Source: Prorocentrum cordatum (lineage: Eukaryota; Sar; Dinophyceae; Prorocentrales; Prorocentraceae). Taken from it: 64,000 nucleotides of DNA. The position numbers were made by a program, and so were the translations under genes. The stretch spans positions 335,277 through 399,276 of the forward strand of contig CAUYUJ010010435.1 in the NCBI GenBank assembly GCA_963575745.1. Reading direction: 5' to 3'. Position 1 is the first letter of the stretch. Each line of letters opens with the position of its first letter. Under the pieces are notes generated by a model. It made no database searches and was not told the DNA's origin. It saw only the letters and a list, made by a program, of their open reading frames with translations. Positions 20,831 to 31,885 of the stretch are shown here, piece by piece.

Positions 20831-21890
20831 CCCGCCTACCGAATCCGGACCCGTCACCGCTCATGCGCGAGCGCCCGAGGAGCCGCAAGGAAAGCGATGG
20901 GGATTCACGACTTGGGCGGGGAGGGTGGGGCAGAGGCACTGAAGTTTTCAGTGAAGTTTCTTGTGGATGTTTTTGGCCACGGTTCTAGGTGCAAACAGCT
21001 TCACTGGAAACTTCACCAGAACATCCGGAGGACGTGCCGCCAGAAATTCTGGCGAACACTTCACGACAAGTTCCGGCCAACAGCTCGCGGGAAAATCAGG
21101 CCAACAAGTCTTTGGGGCTGGCGGCGGGGCGTCTACGAGAGCGTTGTGAGGCGGTTCGCGAATTTGGTTCGATGAGCGCCTAGCTGCTAGGGAAGGGCCC
21201 GCAACTGTCCTTCGATTCCCCCGCTCGTGGCCGGATGGCGGCCATGAATGCGCGCGTAGTGCGTCGTTGCCTGTCAGAGCGCGCAGGAGGCGAGCAGGAG
21301 CGCGCCATTGAAAGGCGTTGCCGTCCCCGCTCATCACAGCAGCCAACGCAATCACCACCTGCACCGCCACCGCCAGTCATCAGCGCCGCAATCGGGACCT
21401 CACGCTGCAGAAACAAGCCAAAATCATCACCGTCGTCATGACGAGATCATCATTCTCGCCATTACCACGATCGGGACGTCCTGCTGTGGACCATCAGAAA
21501 CATACCCGAAGCAGGGGAGGCAAAGCTCTAACATGTTGCACTCCATGCCCCAACGGTCTACAGAAAGTGAATTACCGACGGCTTCGCCCCCCGCGGCGCG
21601 CTCGAGACCTCGCGCTTGCTTCGCTACCAGCGCCGCACAGCCAGTCTGAGCGTTTTCTCGCCCCTCCCGCGCCAAGGCGGCCCAAACGACGAGCACTGTC
21701 GCGGGACCGAGGCGGCCCCGTCGTCGCCTCGGCGTTGGCGCTCACGGATTGCCTTTGATTCTTCGACCGAAGCCTTCTGGGAGCTGCGTTTAGGTAGGTG
21801 ACTCTTCTCCTTCGCCGCTTCGGATGCAGCGCTGCCCACCGCGGCGCATGTCGCGTCGGGAGTTCTCCTTTTGTGCCCCCCCTCTTCTCG
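20831..21890. other. no gene seen
   Basis: Includes imperfect short repeats (AACTTCACCAGAACATCCGG, ACTTCACGACAAGTTCCGG) at 20940-21110. No domain or persistent frame. Confidence 0.3.
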
Positions 21891-21892
21891 GA

Positions 21893-21921
21893 CCTCCTCC
21901 TCCTCCTCCTCCTCCTTCTCC

Positions 21922-21953
<32 letters not shown>

Positions 21954-21990
21954 CTCCTCTCCACCCCCTCCTCCCTCCTCCGTTCCCCTT
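21893..21990 (+). repeat. (TCC)n pyrimidine tract
   Basis: CTC/TCC run on the + strand. Confidence 0.9.
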
Positions 21991-22439
21991 CCCACCCGGT
22001 GGGGTGCATCACGAGCTGTGCTTCCCTTGACGGGTACGCCACGACCCTATCCTCCCGCCGTGTACTTCGAGATTTGTACCCCCACCCCAGTTGGATATTT
22101 TACGCCTTGGGCAGAAGCAGTCCGAGCCTCACTACTGGCCGTCAGACTCGCAGAGGTAGTTGCGCGGACAATGCCCGGCCACCAGAGGGCCTTCCACGCG
22201 CAAAGGTAGCGTGGTGTCTGACATCATCGCTTCTCCTCCCGTTCTCCACCTCTCCCCCCTCCCCTTCTCGTCGTCCCTCTCACCGGTTCCTCCCTTGCAT
22301 CAGTGCCAGCCTGCCGAGACCGTCGGGTTTTGGGAGGCGTGGGCGTGGAGCTCGCTCAGAGTATCTCATACGCCTGCCGGCGACAGGGGCCCTCATCGCG
22401 CGGTCGCGCGCAGAGGGCTGGACTGCCCCCCCTCCCCCC

Positions 22440-22575
22440 CACCCCGCCCCCAAAATCGGTGGTTCAAGGATGGGGCCCCGAGGACCTCGGGCCCCGAGGA
22501 CGAGGAGCTTCACCAAATCGGTGGTTCAAGGATGGAGCCCCGAGGACCTGGGGCCCCGAGGACGAGGAGCCTCAG
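22440..22575 (+). repeat. two tandem copies of a ~64-bp unit
   Basis: AAATCGGTGGTTCAAGGATG then GGGGCCCCGAGGACGAGGAGC, repeated at 22452 and 22516 with few differences. Confidence 0.75.
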
Positions 22576-22681
22576 ACAGCGTGAATCCGCCCCTGGATCC
22601 CGTCCTACCCTCAGAGGCCCCCGCCCCCCAGTAACCCGTCCTCTGAACCCCCGAGCAGGGGGGCCAAGCTGCCCCCCCACC

Positions 22682-23510
22682 CCATATGTGTATATACATA
22701 CATATATGTATACATATGTATAGATGTGTGTACGTATGCATATACATGCATGTAGATATGTGCATATACGTACGTGCGTTACGCATGTATCCATATGAAT
22801 ACATACATACATGCATACACACATACATACATACATACATACATGCATGCATACATACATACCTACATACCATACCATACCATACCATACCATACCATAC
22901 CATACCATACCATACCATACCATACCATACCATACCATACCATACATACATACATACATGCATGCATACATACATAAACACATACATACATACACACATA
23001 TACACACATCCATACATACATACATACATACATACATACATACATACATACATACATGCATGCATGCATACATACATACATACATACACACACATACATA
23101 TATACATACACACATACACACATACATACATACATATATACATACATGCATGCATGCATACATACATGTGTATAAAGGTTGTGTTGGTGTGCGATTTGTA
23201 AGTAATTGCATACATGCTTGTCTATGTGTGTATACGTATGTACATGTATGTGCGTATGTGTATGTGTATGTGTACGTGTGCGTGTATGTGCATGTGCATG
23301 TGTACGGAGTCACGTGCGTATGCAAGTGTGTATGCATGTATGCATGTATACAAGTGTGGATGCATGTATGTATGTGTATATATATATATGTGTATATGTG
23401 TGTGTATGTATGCACTGTCATTTAATGGAATGTAGTGTAACGTATGCACGTATCTAGGGATGTATATGTGTGCATGTAGGTCGGCAGGTAGGTAGGCAGG
23501 CATGCATGTA
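22682..23510 (+). repeat. (TACA)n microsatellite with (ATACC)n core
   Basis: About 0.8 kb of tetranucleotide TACA/CATA and TGTA variants. 22868-22944 is a clean pentanucleotide (CATAC)n of about 16 units. The Tyr/Ile/His frames are repeat translation. Confidence 0.9.
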
Positions 23511-24270
23511 TATCGCGGGCGCGCGGCGGCGGCAGGCGCCCCCCGGACTCCTCGCCGTCGAGGTTGCGTTCCTGGCGGCCTGCGCGGCAGAGCTCGCGGC
23601 GGGGGGGGGGCGGGTGCTGCTGCGTCGGTGGGTCAGCGATCAGTACCGCTTGACCGATCCCCATCCTCATCCCCATCCCCATCCAGACCCCCGCCATCTC
23701 ATCCCCCCAGTTGGGGATATCCCCTTCGACATCTGACAGGAACTGGGCCCAGTCCATGACAGTGGGGATAGGGATCGGTTAAGCGACGCTCACAGTGAGC
23801 TCGCGGGTGGGGCGGAGCTCGCGGCTGGGGGGCGGAGTTCGCGGCGGGCGAGCGAGGGGGGACCTGTGGTGCGGTCTCGTCGGGCTCCTTCCGGTCGCTG
23901 AGCGCGATGCGTTAGCGGTTGCCTGCGCGCTTGGATTTGGCCACTTCTGAGCCCCTGTAGTCCGCGCACCAACGGTCACTCTTGCCTGGGGTCACTCGGC
24001 CACGGTTGAATTAGGAACCCGAGAAACGAGGATTCAACCCTGCAAAACCGAGCTGCCACCAATTCTGGTAACGCTGTTTCCCAACCCTGGAAACGGAAAG
24101 GCTCAGCACTGGAAACGAAAAGGTCGAGCGTGTTGGGAGGGGCATTCGCGGTTGGGGCTCTTTTCTTTGGGTTCCGTGAGTGTTTGGTGTTTGGCTTCGG
24201 TGGGGTTTTCCATGAGAGGCAATCTGTTGCAATCGTACAAGGGCTTGCGGAAGAAACCAGAGGGACGATG
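23511..24270. other. no gene seen
   Basis: GC-rich then mixed sequence with a short (CCCCATC)n run at 23660-23685. No recognisable coding or repeat. Confidence 0.3.
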
Positions 24271-24274
24271 AGGA

Positions 24275-24420
24275 GGAGGATGGGAGGAAGAGTAGGAGGA
24301 GGAGCAGGAGGAGCGGGAACAGAATTGGGGTGAGGGGGAGGATGAGGAGGAGGATGAGGAGGAGGAGGAGGAGGAGGAGGAGGAGGAGGAAGGGGGAGGA
24401 GGAGCATGATCAGGAGGGGG
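24275..24420 (+). repeat. (GGA)n purine tract
   Basis: Interrupted GAGGAG run. Confidence 0.85.
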
Positions 24421-25570
24421 GGAGGAGACGACGGACCGACCGATCTGCCGACGACGACACACACCCCGACAGCGGACGACGACGACGGCGACGGCGACGC
24501 GCTCGCTGGCGGAGGAGGCAAGGCAACACATCGCGGACAAGAGGCGTCCAACCTTTTTTGCATCCGAAATTGACCCCGACGACCGAGACCATCGCGTAAT
24601 CCACGACTGCAACAACGGCAGGAATTCGGGAACAACGACAACAACAACAAAACGATACAGGGGAATCTGAATCCTAACTCCGTGATTTCCACGCCCACGC
24701 CCTGCTGGTGCCCCCCCAGAGAAATCACCGACTAAGTCGGGGCGGCCTTGTCTTGGGCTCTGTTGGGCCTTTTTGCTCCGCGTTTGCCGCCAGTGTCGAA
24801 AGTCACTTCCCACAGACAGGAGTCCAAGTGATAGGTCGGACTGCCGTCCTGGAGGTGGGGGTGCGCTTCGCCCGTGCTCTCCTTCAACGCACCATGGGAC
24901 CAGGGATATGCGCGCGTCAGACGGGCCGTGTCCGGATGAACGGGTCCTTAGTTTGGAAGCGCACGCCTCGGCCGGAAGTCGTATTGAGGAATGGTATTCA
25001 CGGCAGTCCTGGCCCATCTTTTTGGTCAATGGTCTTGGACCTTCTTCGTGGTCAATGTGGGGCCCCTGGGGCATCTTAGAGCCACGCTTTCGTAACGCAG
25101 GGCAGCTCCAGAAAAGAACAGGAGACCCAACGGGGGGGGAATGCTCTTTGGTCTTTGACTGATGTGGCCCTCTTGGATATATCCTGCGTGGGCACTCTGG
25201 CGGCTTCTCGAGCCCTGGGTGCACTGCAGGAAACTCTCTGGGCAGCCTGGGAACCCCCTATAGGACCGTCGCGAGGCCCTCGAAGAATTTCTGCACCGTT
25301 CGGGGGGCCTCCTTGGGAGCTTCGGGCGGGGTTTGGAACTGCCAGAAAGGAGGGCTGCCACTTAGTGGACCCCAGGAGCCATGTGCGCGCTGCGGCCTGG
25401 GGCCGCCGGGGCCTCGCGGGCCAGGTTTTCCGACCGTTTCGCCCTAGTTTCGTGATTGCGTCGGTTTTGCGCGGCGAGGGGGAGGGCCGCGCGCGGGGAA
25501 ATCACCAAATTTGGGTGTCTCCCTGTTTGTTTTTCCCAACAAGCAAAGTGGGGTTCTTGTTTTCATTGCG
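24421..25570. other. no gene called
   Basis: Overlapping open frames on both strands (the longest on minus, 24103-25224) show no consistent codon bias and cross the GGA tract. Nothing recognised. Confidence 0.3.
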
Positions 25571-25589
25571 CACCCCCCGCACACAATCT

Positions 25590-25830
25590 CCTCCTCCTCC
25601 CCCTCATCATCCCTTCTCTCTTCCTGGTTCACATACTCACACAGCCACGCATCATCATCGCCATCCGACTCAGCATCATCATAATCACAGTCATCATCAC
25701 CACCATCAGCAACAACATCATCATCAGCATCATCATCAGCAGCAGCATCATCAGCAGCATCATCATCATCAGAATCATCATCTCGCACAAACGCACATAT
25801 TCACGCATTCACATGCGCTCACTCACACTT
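25590..25830 (+). repeat. (CAT)n/(CAG)n microsatellite
   Basis: Mixed ATC and AGC trinucleotides ending in CACACTCACACTTG. Confidence 0.85.
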
Positions 25831-26840
25831 GAGTGTCAGGTGGGAGCCCCCTCGCTATGCGGCCCGCACTTCACGCTGGTAATCCGAGCAGGTGTCGTCA
25901 GCAATCTTTACGAGGCATCGCACTTGTGCACCCCAACGGGGCAAATCGCGAAGATGTATTAAACGGGGGCTTCGTTTGTGAGTGAATTGCGAGGAAGTCT
26001 CAGGCGGGAGGCCGTTCCCTATCGGGCCCGCATTTCACATCGGTAATACGGGCGGGTCATGGGCAAATGTTTACTCGGCATAGCACTTGGGCACGCCAAC
26101 GGGGCAAATCGTGAGCGGGGGCCTCGCCTATGGGTGACTTGAAAGGAAGTCTGAGGCGGCAGCCCCCGCCCTGTGGGGCCCGCATGTCATGTTGGCAACA
26201 CCAGCGGGTCACCGGCAAACGTCACCAGGCATATCACTTGAGTGCCCCAAGGGGGCAAATCGCGAAGATGTATCAAGCGGGGAGGTCGTCTGTAAGTGAT
26301 TGTCAAGGAAGTCAGTGAGTCAGAGGTGGGAACCCCCTCCATATGGGGCACGCGCTTCATGTTGGTAATATCCGAGCGGATCATCAGCAAGCTTTCCCAG
26401 GCAAAACACTTGAGCATCCAAAGGGGGCAAATCGTGAGGATATCTCAAGCGGGGGCCTCGTCTGTGAGTGACTTGCAGAGAAGTCTGAGGCGGCAGCCCC
26501 CGATTTCTGGGGCCAGGATTCCCCGTTGGTGATCCGAGCGGGTCAGCGGCTTTTTTTCCAGGCATATCATTTGAGCACCCCAGAAGGGGCAAATCGTGAG
26601 GACGTCTCAAGCGGGGCCCCCCCTCCCTCTGGGGCCCGCAGCTCATGTTAGTAATCGGACTCCTCCAGCCTGAAGCTGCCCTCCCTATAGGGTCTCCACC
26701 TCCATGTTGGTATCCCAGCGGTGTCATCCGAATTGTGCATTTGGTTCATTCTTTCGCTCCCCAGGCTTGAATATGGCGAAAGTCTCGAGCGGGAACCTTG
26801 TCAGTGAGCGAATCGCGAGGAAGTCTCGAGCAGGAGCCTT
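25820..26840 (+). repeat. tandem array, ~160-bp unit
   Basis: Five to six diverged copies containing GGGGCAAATCGTGAGGATG, GCGGGGGCCTCGTCTGTGAG, GGCAGCCCCC and CATGTTGGTAATCCGAGCGG. The GGGGCAAATCG cores start near 25938, 26099, 26250, 26424 and 26586. The phrase GCGAGGAAGTCTCAGGCG resembles the core of the 64-bp satellite at 2780-4170. Confidence 0.8.
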
Positions 26841-26869
26841 CGGAAAAACTTCCGAAGGCCACAGGAACC

Positions 26870-27200
26870 AAAGGAGGCTTCAGGATTTCGGGAGTCCACA
26901 GGAACCTTCAGGAAGCTACAGGAAGCTTAAGGAGGCCCCAGGAGGCACCAGGAGGCTCCGAAGGCACCAGAAAGTCGTCGGGGGACCCAGGAGCTCCCCA
27001 GCAGGCCACGACAGGCCCTCGGAGGTCCCAGGAGTACCCTGGGCCCCAGGAGGTCCCCAGAGGCCCGGCTCCAGGAGGCCCCAGGAGGCTCCAGGTTGCA
27101 GCAGGAGGCCCCAAGAGGAGGCAGGAGGCCCAAGCAAGGGGCCGGGGCAGGAGGAGAAGGAGGCGCTCCAGGAGCCCCTGGAGACTCCAGGAGGCAACGG
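26870..27200 (+). repeat. CCAGGAGGC low-complexity block
   Basis: Imperfect short tandem of CAGGAGGCCC variants. Open frames read Pro/Gly/Arg/Ser repeats. Confidence 0.7.
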
Positions 27201-27660
27201 GAGTAATGCGCGAGCCGTCGACGTCCTCAAACCTTCAACCAGAATCCCTTGCAGAACATGTCTGGCCGTGGATGGTCTGAGTATTTCAACATTCGAGGCG
27301 GGAATAGACATAACCAATCGATATTTGGGCACCTCGGCACGTGGTGGATACGGATATCTTCGGCACCCCGGGGGCCAAAATACATCCGTTTCCACCGCCC
27401 GCTGGGGTCCCAGCACGTCGGTTCCCCAGGCGGTGGATCTGGACACACCCCCGCCTCGCAGAACAGATAACGACAGATCTGTTCCTCCGTTGTCGGCTTC
27501 CGGTGGGGCCTCGCCGGGCCTCAGGACCGTAACAAACGAGAAAGGTTTGGGGTGAAAAGCCGGCCTTGCAGGGAAGGGGTCGGGATTTCCAGTGACCCCG
27601 TGCTAGAAAAATCAGTGCCTCGGACCCGTGGGATTGGGAATGTTCGGGGGCGGCCAAGAG
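27201..27660. other. unassigned, with an A-element scrap
   Basis: 27509-27610 carries GGGCCTCAGGACCGTAACAA, GGGTGAAAAGCCGGCC and GGGAAGGGGTCGGGATTTCC of family A without ends. The rest is unassigned. Confidence 0.35.
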
Positions 27661-27662
27661 GG

Positions 27663-27860
27663 GGGTGATGACTAGGTCATGCGGGATATCATGGCGTGGG
27701 CCTCCTCAGATTTCATGGCGCCTCCTCTTGCTTCCTTACGTCCCTGGCCCCCCGCCCTCCGGGCCGCGCACGTGCCGCTGGCCATAATTTGCGCTTCCCC
27801 CCCCCCCCCCACTCCTGGACGTCCCCGACACGGGGTGGGTACGAGATCTGTTGCGTGCCG
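27663..27860 (+). mobile_element. G element, diverged copy
   Basis: GGGATATCATGGCGTGGGCC, TACGTCCCTGGCCCCC, GGGCCGCGCACGTGCCGCTG and GCCATAATTTGCGC follow the G order, with poly-C expansion at 27799-27810. Confidence 0.5.
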
Positions 27861-28490
27861 CTGGTTGTGGCCACGCCGCCGGGCACTTATCCCCGACACC
27901 AAGGCGCCTGGAGGCGCCTGACATTCGGCTCCTTTACTAACCCCTGCTTCTGTCCGACCCAGGAGGGAGAGGAGGAGGAGAAGGAGGAGTTTCTCATCAA
28001 AGCCAGAGGAAACCCACGATGTCTCAAACTCCCGTCAGGTGTTCTTTGCTCAGATATCCCCGTGGGCGCCAGACAATTAGGCGTTGTTTGTCCACTGTGG
28101 ATGTGTAAGCTATGCGGTGTACACTATGCGGTGTAAATCACGTTATGGATGTGTTGTTACGTAAGCTATGTTGTACGAGCTGCGTGGTGTGAGCTATGTG
28201 ACGATAGCTGTTTTGTGTGAGCTATGCGGCGTAGGGAGTGTTGTGTACAATTATTTACTCTTCGCGTATCCCCGCCAGTTCCGTTCGTGCCCCGGACTTT
28301 GCTTTCGCCGCCTGACTCTTGTCTCGTGGCCGCGACCCAAAAAAGTATCCCCGCCACCCCATTCCGAAACGTTGCCCATGAGAGTTGACGGGAAACGGAA
28401 GGAAGACAAACACTAAGTGAAACGAAGCGGGCAAGGAGAGGAGAGGGAGGAGCGTGTTGAGCCATTTGGAATGTCTTTTGGGAGTATCGG
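27861..28490. other. no gene seen
   Basis: Contains short repeats of GTGAGCTATG/GTAAGCTATG at 28095-28235. No recognisable feature otherwise. Confidence 0.3.
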
Positions 28491-28905
28491 AGGCAGGCGG
28501 AGGACAACGAGGACAATAATTCGTTAAGCCGTCTTGGGGTCTTCTTGGGGCATTCCTGGGGTCTTCTCGGGGTTTGTTTTGGTTCCGCTTGGGGCATGTT
28601 GGGGCTCTTTTGACAGGCTCTGGTGTCCTCATATGGCTCTGTCAAGGTTTCTTGGGGCCCTCTTGGGGGCCCTCTTTGGACTCTCTTGGGGGCCCTGAAA
28701 GGCCTCTTAGGGGGAGCATCTTGTAGGGCGTCGATCCAAGGAGGGGGAGCCTTCGATGTGCCTCTCCCCCTCTGGGGCCATCAAATCGCCTCCTAGGGCG
28801 CTCTCGGGCCGATCTTGGGCGCTCTGGTCTCCGTTTTGGAGACTTGCTGAGCCCCTCGTGTGCCATCATCGGGCCATCTTGAGGCCTCATAAGCCCATCG
28901 GGCGC
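28490..28905 (+). repeat. degenerate CTTGGGG block
   Basis: Same style as 559-930, 13045-14050 and 63180-63840 (TTCTTGGGGCATTCC, CCCTCTTGGGGGCCC). Confidence 0.55.
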
Positions 28906-28974
28906 CAGAGGCGAGACGGCAACCAGTACTGATTGCCCTTAGGTGTTTGAAGGGTTGTCTCTTCTTTGAAGGGG

Positions 28975-29074
28975 NNNNNNNNNNNNNNNNNNNNNNNNNN
29001 NNNNNNNNNNNNNNNNNNNNNNNNNNNNNNNNNNNNNNNNNNNNNNNNNNNNNNNNNNNNNNNNNNNNNNNNNN
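28975..29074. other. assembly gap (100 N)
   Basis: Exactly 100 N, a conventional placeholder for a gap of unknown length. It lies at the edge of a CTC microsatellite, a likely cause of the break. Reading frames crossing it are meaningless. Confidence 0.98.
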
Positions 29075-29210
29075 CTCCCTCCTCCCTGCTGCTCCCTCCT
29101 CCCTCCTCCCTCCTCCCTCCTCCTCCTCCTCCTCCTCTTCCTCCTGCCACTCTTCCCCTTCCTCCTCCCTCCTCCTCCTCTCTCCTCACGCCTCCCTCCT
29201 CCCTTTTCCC
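29075..29210 (+). repeat. (CTC)n tract before a spliced-leader copy
   Basis: CTCCCTCCT runs ending in a T-rich stretch just before 29217, the layout of a polypyrimidine tract before a trans-splice acceptor. Confidence 0.8.
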
Positions 29211-29216
29211 TTTTTT

Positions 29217-29370
29217 TCTGTAGCCATTTTGGCTCAAGGTCCTTTTCAGCACACTGGGTGCTGCTGCAGGACCCCGTCCATCGGGACAGCTGCCATGCGC
29301 GCCGGCCGCCGCCTTCGCTCGTGGCATGCTCCGGCTGGCCGCGGTCGGGGTACTTCCAGGCAAAACCGGC
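29217..29370 (+). other. relict dinoflagellate spliced leader plus 5' gene segment (copy A)
   Basis: 29217-29238 matches the 22-nt dinoflagellate spliced leader at 21 positions (third base C to T; CTCAAG end intact). The next ~130 bp, including GCAGGACCCCGTCCATCGGG and a possible start at about 29294 (reading RAGRRLRSW), is nearly identical to the copy at 33359 and then diverges. Leader sequence in the genome is the known mark of an mRNA copied back into DNA (Slamovits and Keeling's recycled cDNAs). After the shared part no good coding frame is seen, so this copy may be a truncated retrogene. Confidence 0.7.
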
Positions 29371-29848
29371 CATCTTGGGTGGACGCCGGCGTGTCGCACA
29401 TCAGCTGGCAGATTCGCGGCACCGCCCGCATGTGTGTTCAATCTTTGAAGTGGAGGGCACCGCGGACGAGTGTAAAACAAGCGGACGAGTTTAAAACAAA
29501 AGCACCCGGATCCCGTATACACCAGGATCCACTTTCTTGTGCGAGTTTTACAGGCGTTTTGAAAGATTCCCTTTCCTCCCTCACCCCCTCTCGCTCAATC
29601 TCCGCCAGGCTGCGGCGGGTTGGGGCGGTCTGGGCCGGGCTGGGGCGTGGTCCCCCCCCTCCTTCCCTCTCTCTTTCTTCCTCCATCCTTCCCTTCTGGT
29701 CCTCGCTGGGCTGGGACGGGCTGGGGGGGGGTCCGTGCCGTCGCCTCCGGCGTCTGCGGCGCCGCCGCCGTTGCTGCTGCCGCTGTGCTGTCCCCTCGCC
29801 GTTGCTGTGGCTGTCGCTGCCGCCGCCGCCGTGGTCGTCGTCTTTCAA
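29371..29848. other. no gene seen
   Basis: Follows the shared leader segment. GGCGCCGCCGCCG-rich text at 29745-29835. Open frames are unsupported. Confidence 0.3.
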
Positions 29849-30020
29849 GCAGTGGCGAAGTGTCCCGGCTCGCCTTTAGCCCCACCAGACAATGTTCTAA
29901 GAACCTTTCGTGGTTGCCACGAAATGTTCTTAGAACACTTCTGTGGCTAGAACTGCTTTGTTTTAACACATCGGGCTCATGTTCGAAGAGCATTGCTTTT
30001 GTTCTTAGAACATTCTTGGG
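29848..30020 (+). mobile_element. I element, copy 2
   Basis: CAGTGGCGAAGTGTCCCGGC, AGCCCCACCAGACAATG, then TTCTAAGAACC, ATGTTCTTAGAACACTTC, and TTGTTCTTAGAACATTC. Several TTCTTAGAAC palindromes could pair alternately. Confidence 0.65.
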
Positions 30021-30029
30021 GTTCGAAGA

Positions 30030-30398
<369 letters not shown>

Positions 30399-30641
30399 CA
30401 AGCACACAGACACATGGACGCTCCCCCCAATGCTGGGACGGTCGGTCCCTGCTCCAGTCTTGGCGCCGCCGCCGCTCCCGCCGTCGCTGTCGTCGCCGCC
30501 GTCGCCGGCGGCGTCCTCGCCGTCGCTGCGGCGGCGCCCTCCCGTGCCGAGCCTCGCGGGGCGCTGCGCCGGGCGAGGCGCCCCCCCGAGCTCCGCCGCG
30601 GGAGCGGGGGGGCGCCCGTGGTCGCCTGCTGCCCCCGGACG

Positions 30642-30830
30642 ATCGGAGGAGGAGGAGGAGGAGGAGGAGGGAGGAGGAGGAGGAGGAGGAGAGGAGGAGG
30701 AGGAGGAGAGGAGGAGGAGGGGAGGAGGGGGAGGAGGAGGAGGGGGAGGAGGGAGGAGGAAGAGGAGGAGGAGGAGGAGGAGGGGAGGAGGAGGAGGAGG
30801 AGGAGGAGGAGGGGGGGGAGGAGGAGGTCG
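30642..30830 (+). repeat. (GGA)n purine tract
   Basis: GGAGGA run with poly-G interruptions, opposite in strand to most tracts between 29 and 59 kb. Confidence 0.9.
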
Positions 30831-30898
30831 CGGTGCCAAACTCGACTATAGACGTAAGAGGGACCTTTCGCGGGGATGACCTTTGGTGCGGGCGCAGA

Positions 30899-31071
30899 CC
30901 CAGACGTGATCGCGTCGTAAAAATCAGGACGGAGGTTTTTCGGCCTCCAGAGGCCCTCGCTGGGCCTCGGGACCGTCAAAAAACTTCACAGGATGAAAAA
31001 CCGGCGCCAGGGAAAGGGTCTGGACTTCCAGGGACGCCGTCCTGAAAAAATCAGGACGTCACATGTCTGGG
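30899..31071 (+). mobile_element. A element
   Basis: Starts CCCAGACGTGATCGCGTCG and ends GGACGTCACATGTCTGGG. Internal CGGAGGTTTTTCGGCCTCC, GGACCGTCAAAAAACTTC and GAAAGGGTCTGGACTTCC. No flanking duplication seen. Confidence 0.8.
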
Positions 31072-31657
31072 GATGGGTCTCCAGACGGCTAAAAACGAGG
31101 CAGTAGCAGCTGCTTGCGCGCCCAGGTTTGGCCCCCCGCGGCCCCCCAAAAAGTCCCGTTCCAAAGGTCACGCTTAGCCAGGGTCGCTCCAGCGTGTAGC
31201 CGACAAACGGGCCCCTGTTTGGCACTGGACTTTGTGGAGGACGATCAACGGAGAGGAAGCATGGTGCCAAACAGTTTCCAGATGTCCAGCGCACGTCTCA
31301 AACATGCCTCAAGCACGTAAAACACGTGTTTGACACATGCTCGGGACAGTTCCCCGGCATGTTGAACACACACTTTTGGCTCGGCGACAGGACCGTTCGG
31401 GTGCCCATCGTCGTGGCATCCGCAAGCTTGCCACTGGGCAAGCTGCCCAGAGGGGGGTCGCTGGGACCGTCGCTGGGGCCGCCGGGCGCGGCAGCTGGCC
31501 ATGCCGGGGCCCCCCGGGCAGCCTCGGAGGCACCGGGCGGGCCTCCGTGCATGTGGCCTCGCGACGACTGCCCCCCCGGAGGCACGGGGCGGCCGCCGGG
31601 GCCCGCCCGCGGTGGCCGCCCGGCGCGGCTGGCTGCCCGGGCACGGCCGCGCGCGCC
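31072..31657. other. no gene called
   Basis: Open frames on both strands; the + frame from 31326 reads VRVPIVVASASLPLGKLP and similar text without a domain, and then runs into an A element. Possibly a coding relic. Confidence 0.3.
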
Positions 31658-31885
31658 GAAGGCACTTTGGAAGTGCATTCCCAGACATGATCGCGTCGTA
31701 AAAAATTCAGGACGGAGGTTTTTCGCTATTTTCGGCCTCCAGAGCCCCTCGCCGGGCCTCGAGACCGTCAAAAAACGACTCAGGATGAAAAGCCGGCCCC
31801 AGGGAAAGGGTCTGGACTTCCGGGGACGCCGTCCTGAAAAAATCAGGACGTCGCATGTCTGGGAAGGCACTTTGGAAGTGCATTC
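31658..31885 (+). mobile_element. A element with 23-bp perfect direct repeats
   Basis: Element 31681-31862 (182 bp) from CCAGACATGATCGCGTCG to GGACGTCGCATGTCTGG. It is flanked exactly by a perfect 23-bp direct repeat that begins GAAGGCACTTTGG and ends GTGCATTC (31658-31680 and 31863-31885). Confidence 0.9.

Noticed and set aside
22510-23457. Tyr/Ile/His/Cys-rich ORFs on both strands
   Set aside because: Direct translation of (TACA)n and (CATAC)n microsatellites.
25820-26840. CRISPR-like array
   Set aside because: Whole ~160-bp units are tandemly repeated with no spacers.
28941-29522. ORFs containing the N run
   Set aside because: They cross a 100-N placeholder gap, so the frames are meaningless.
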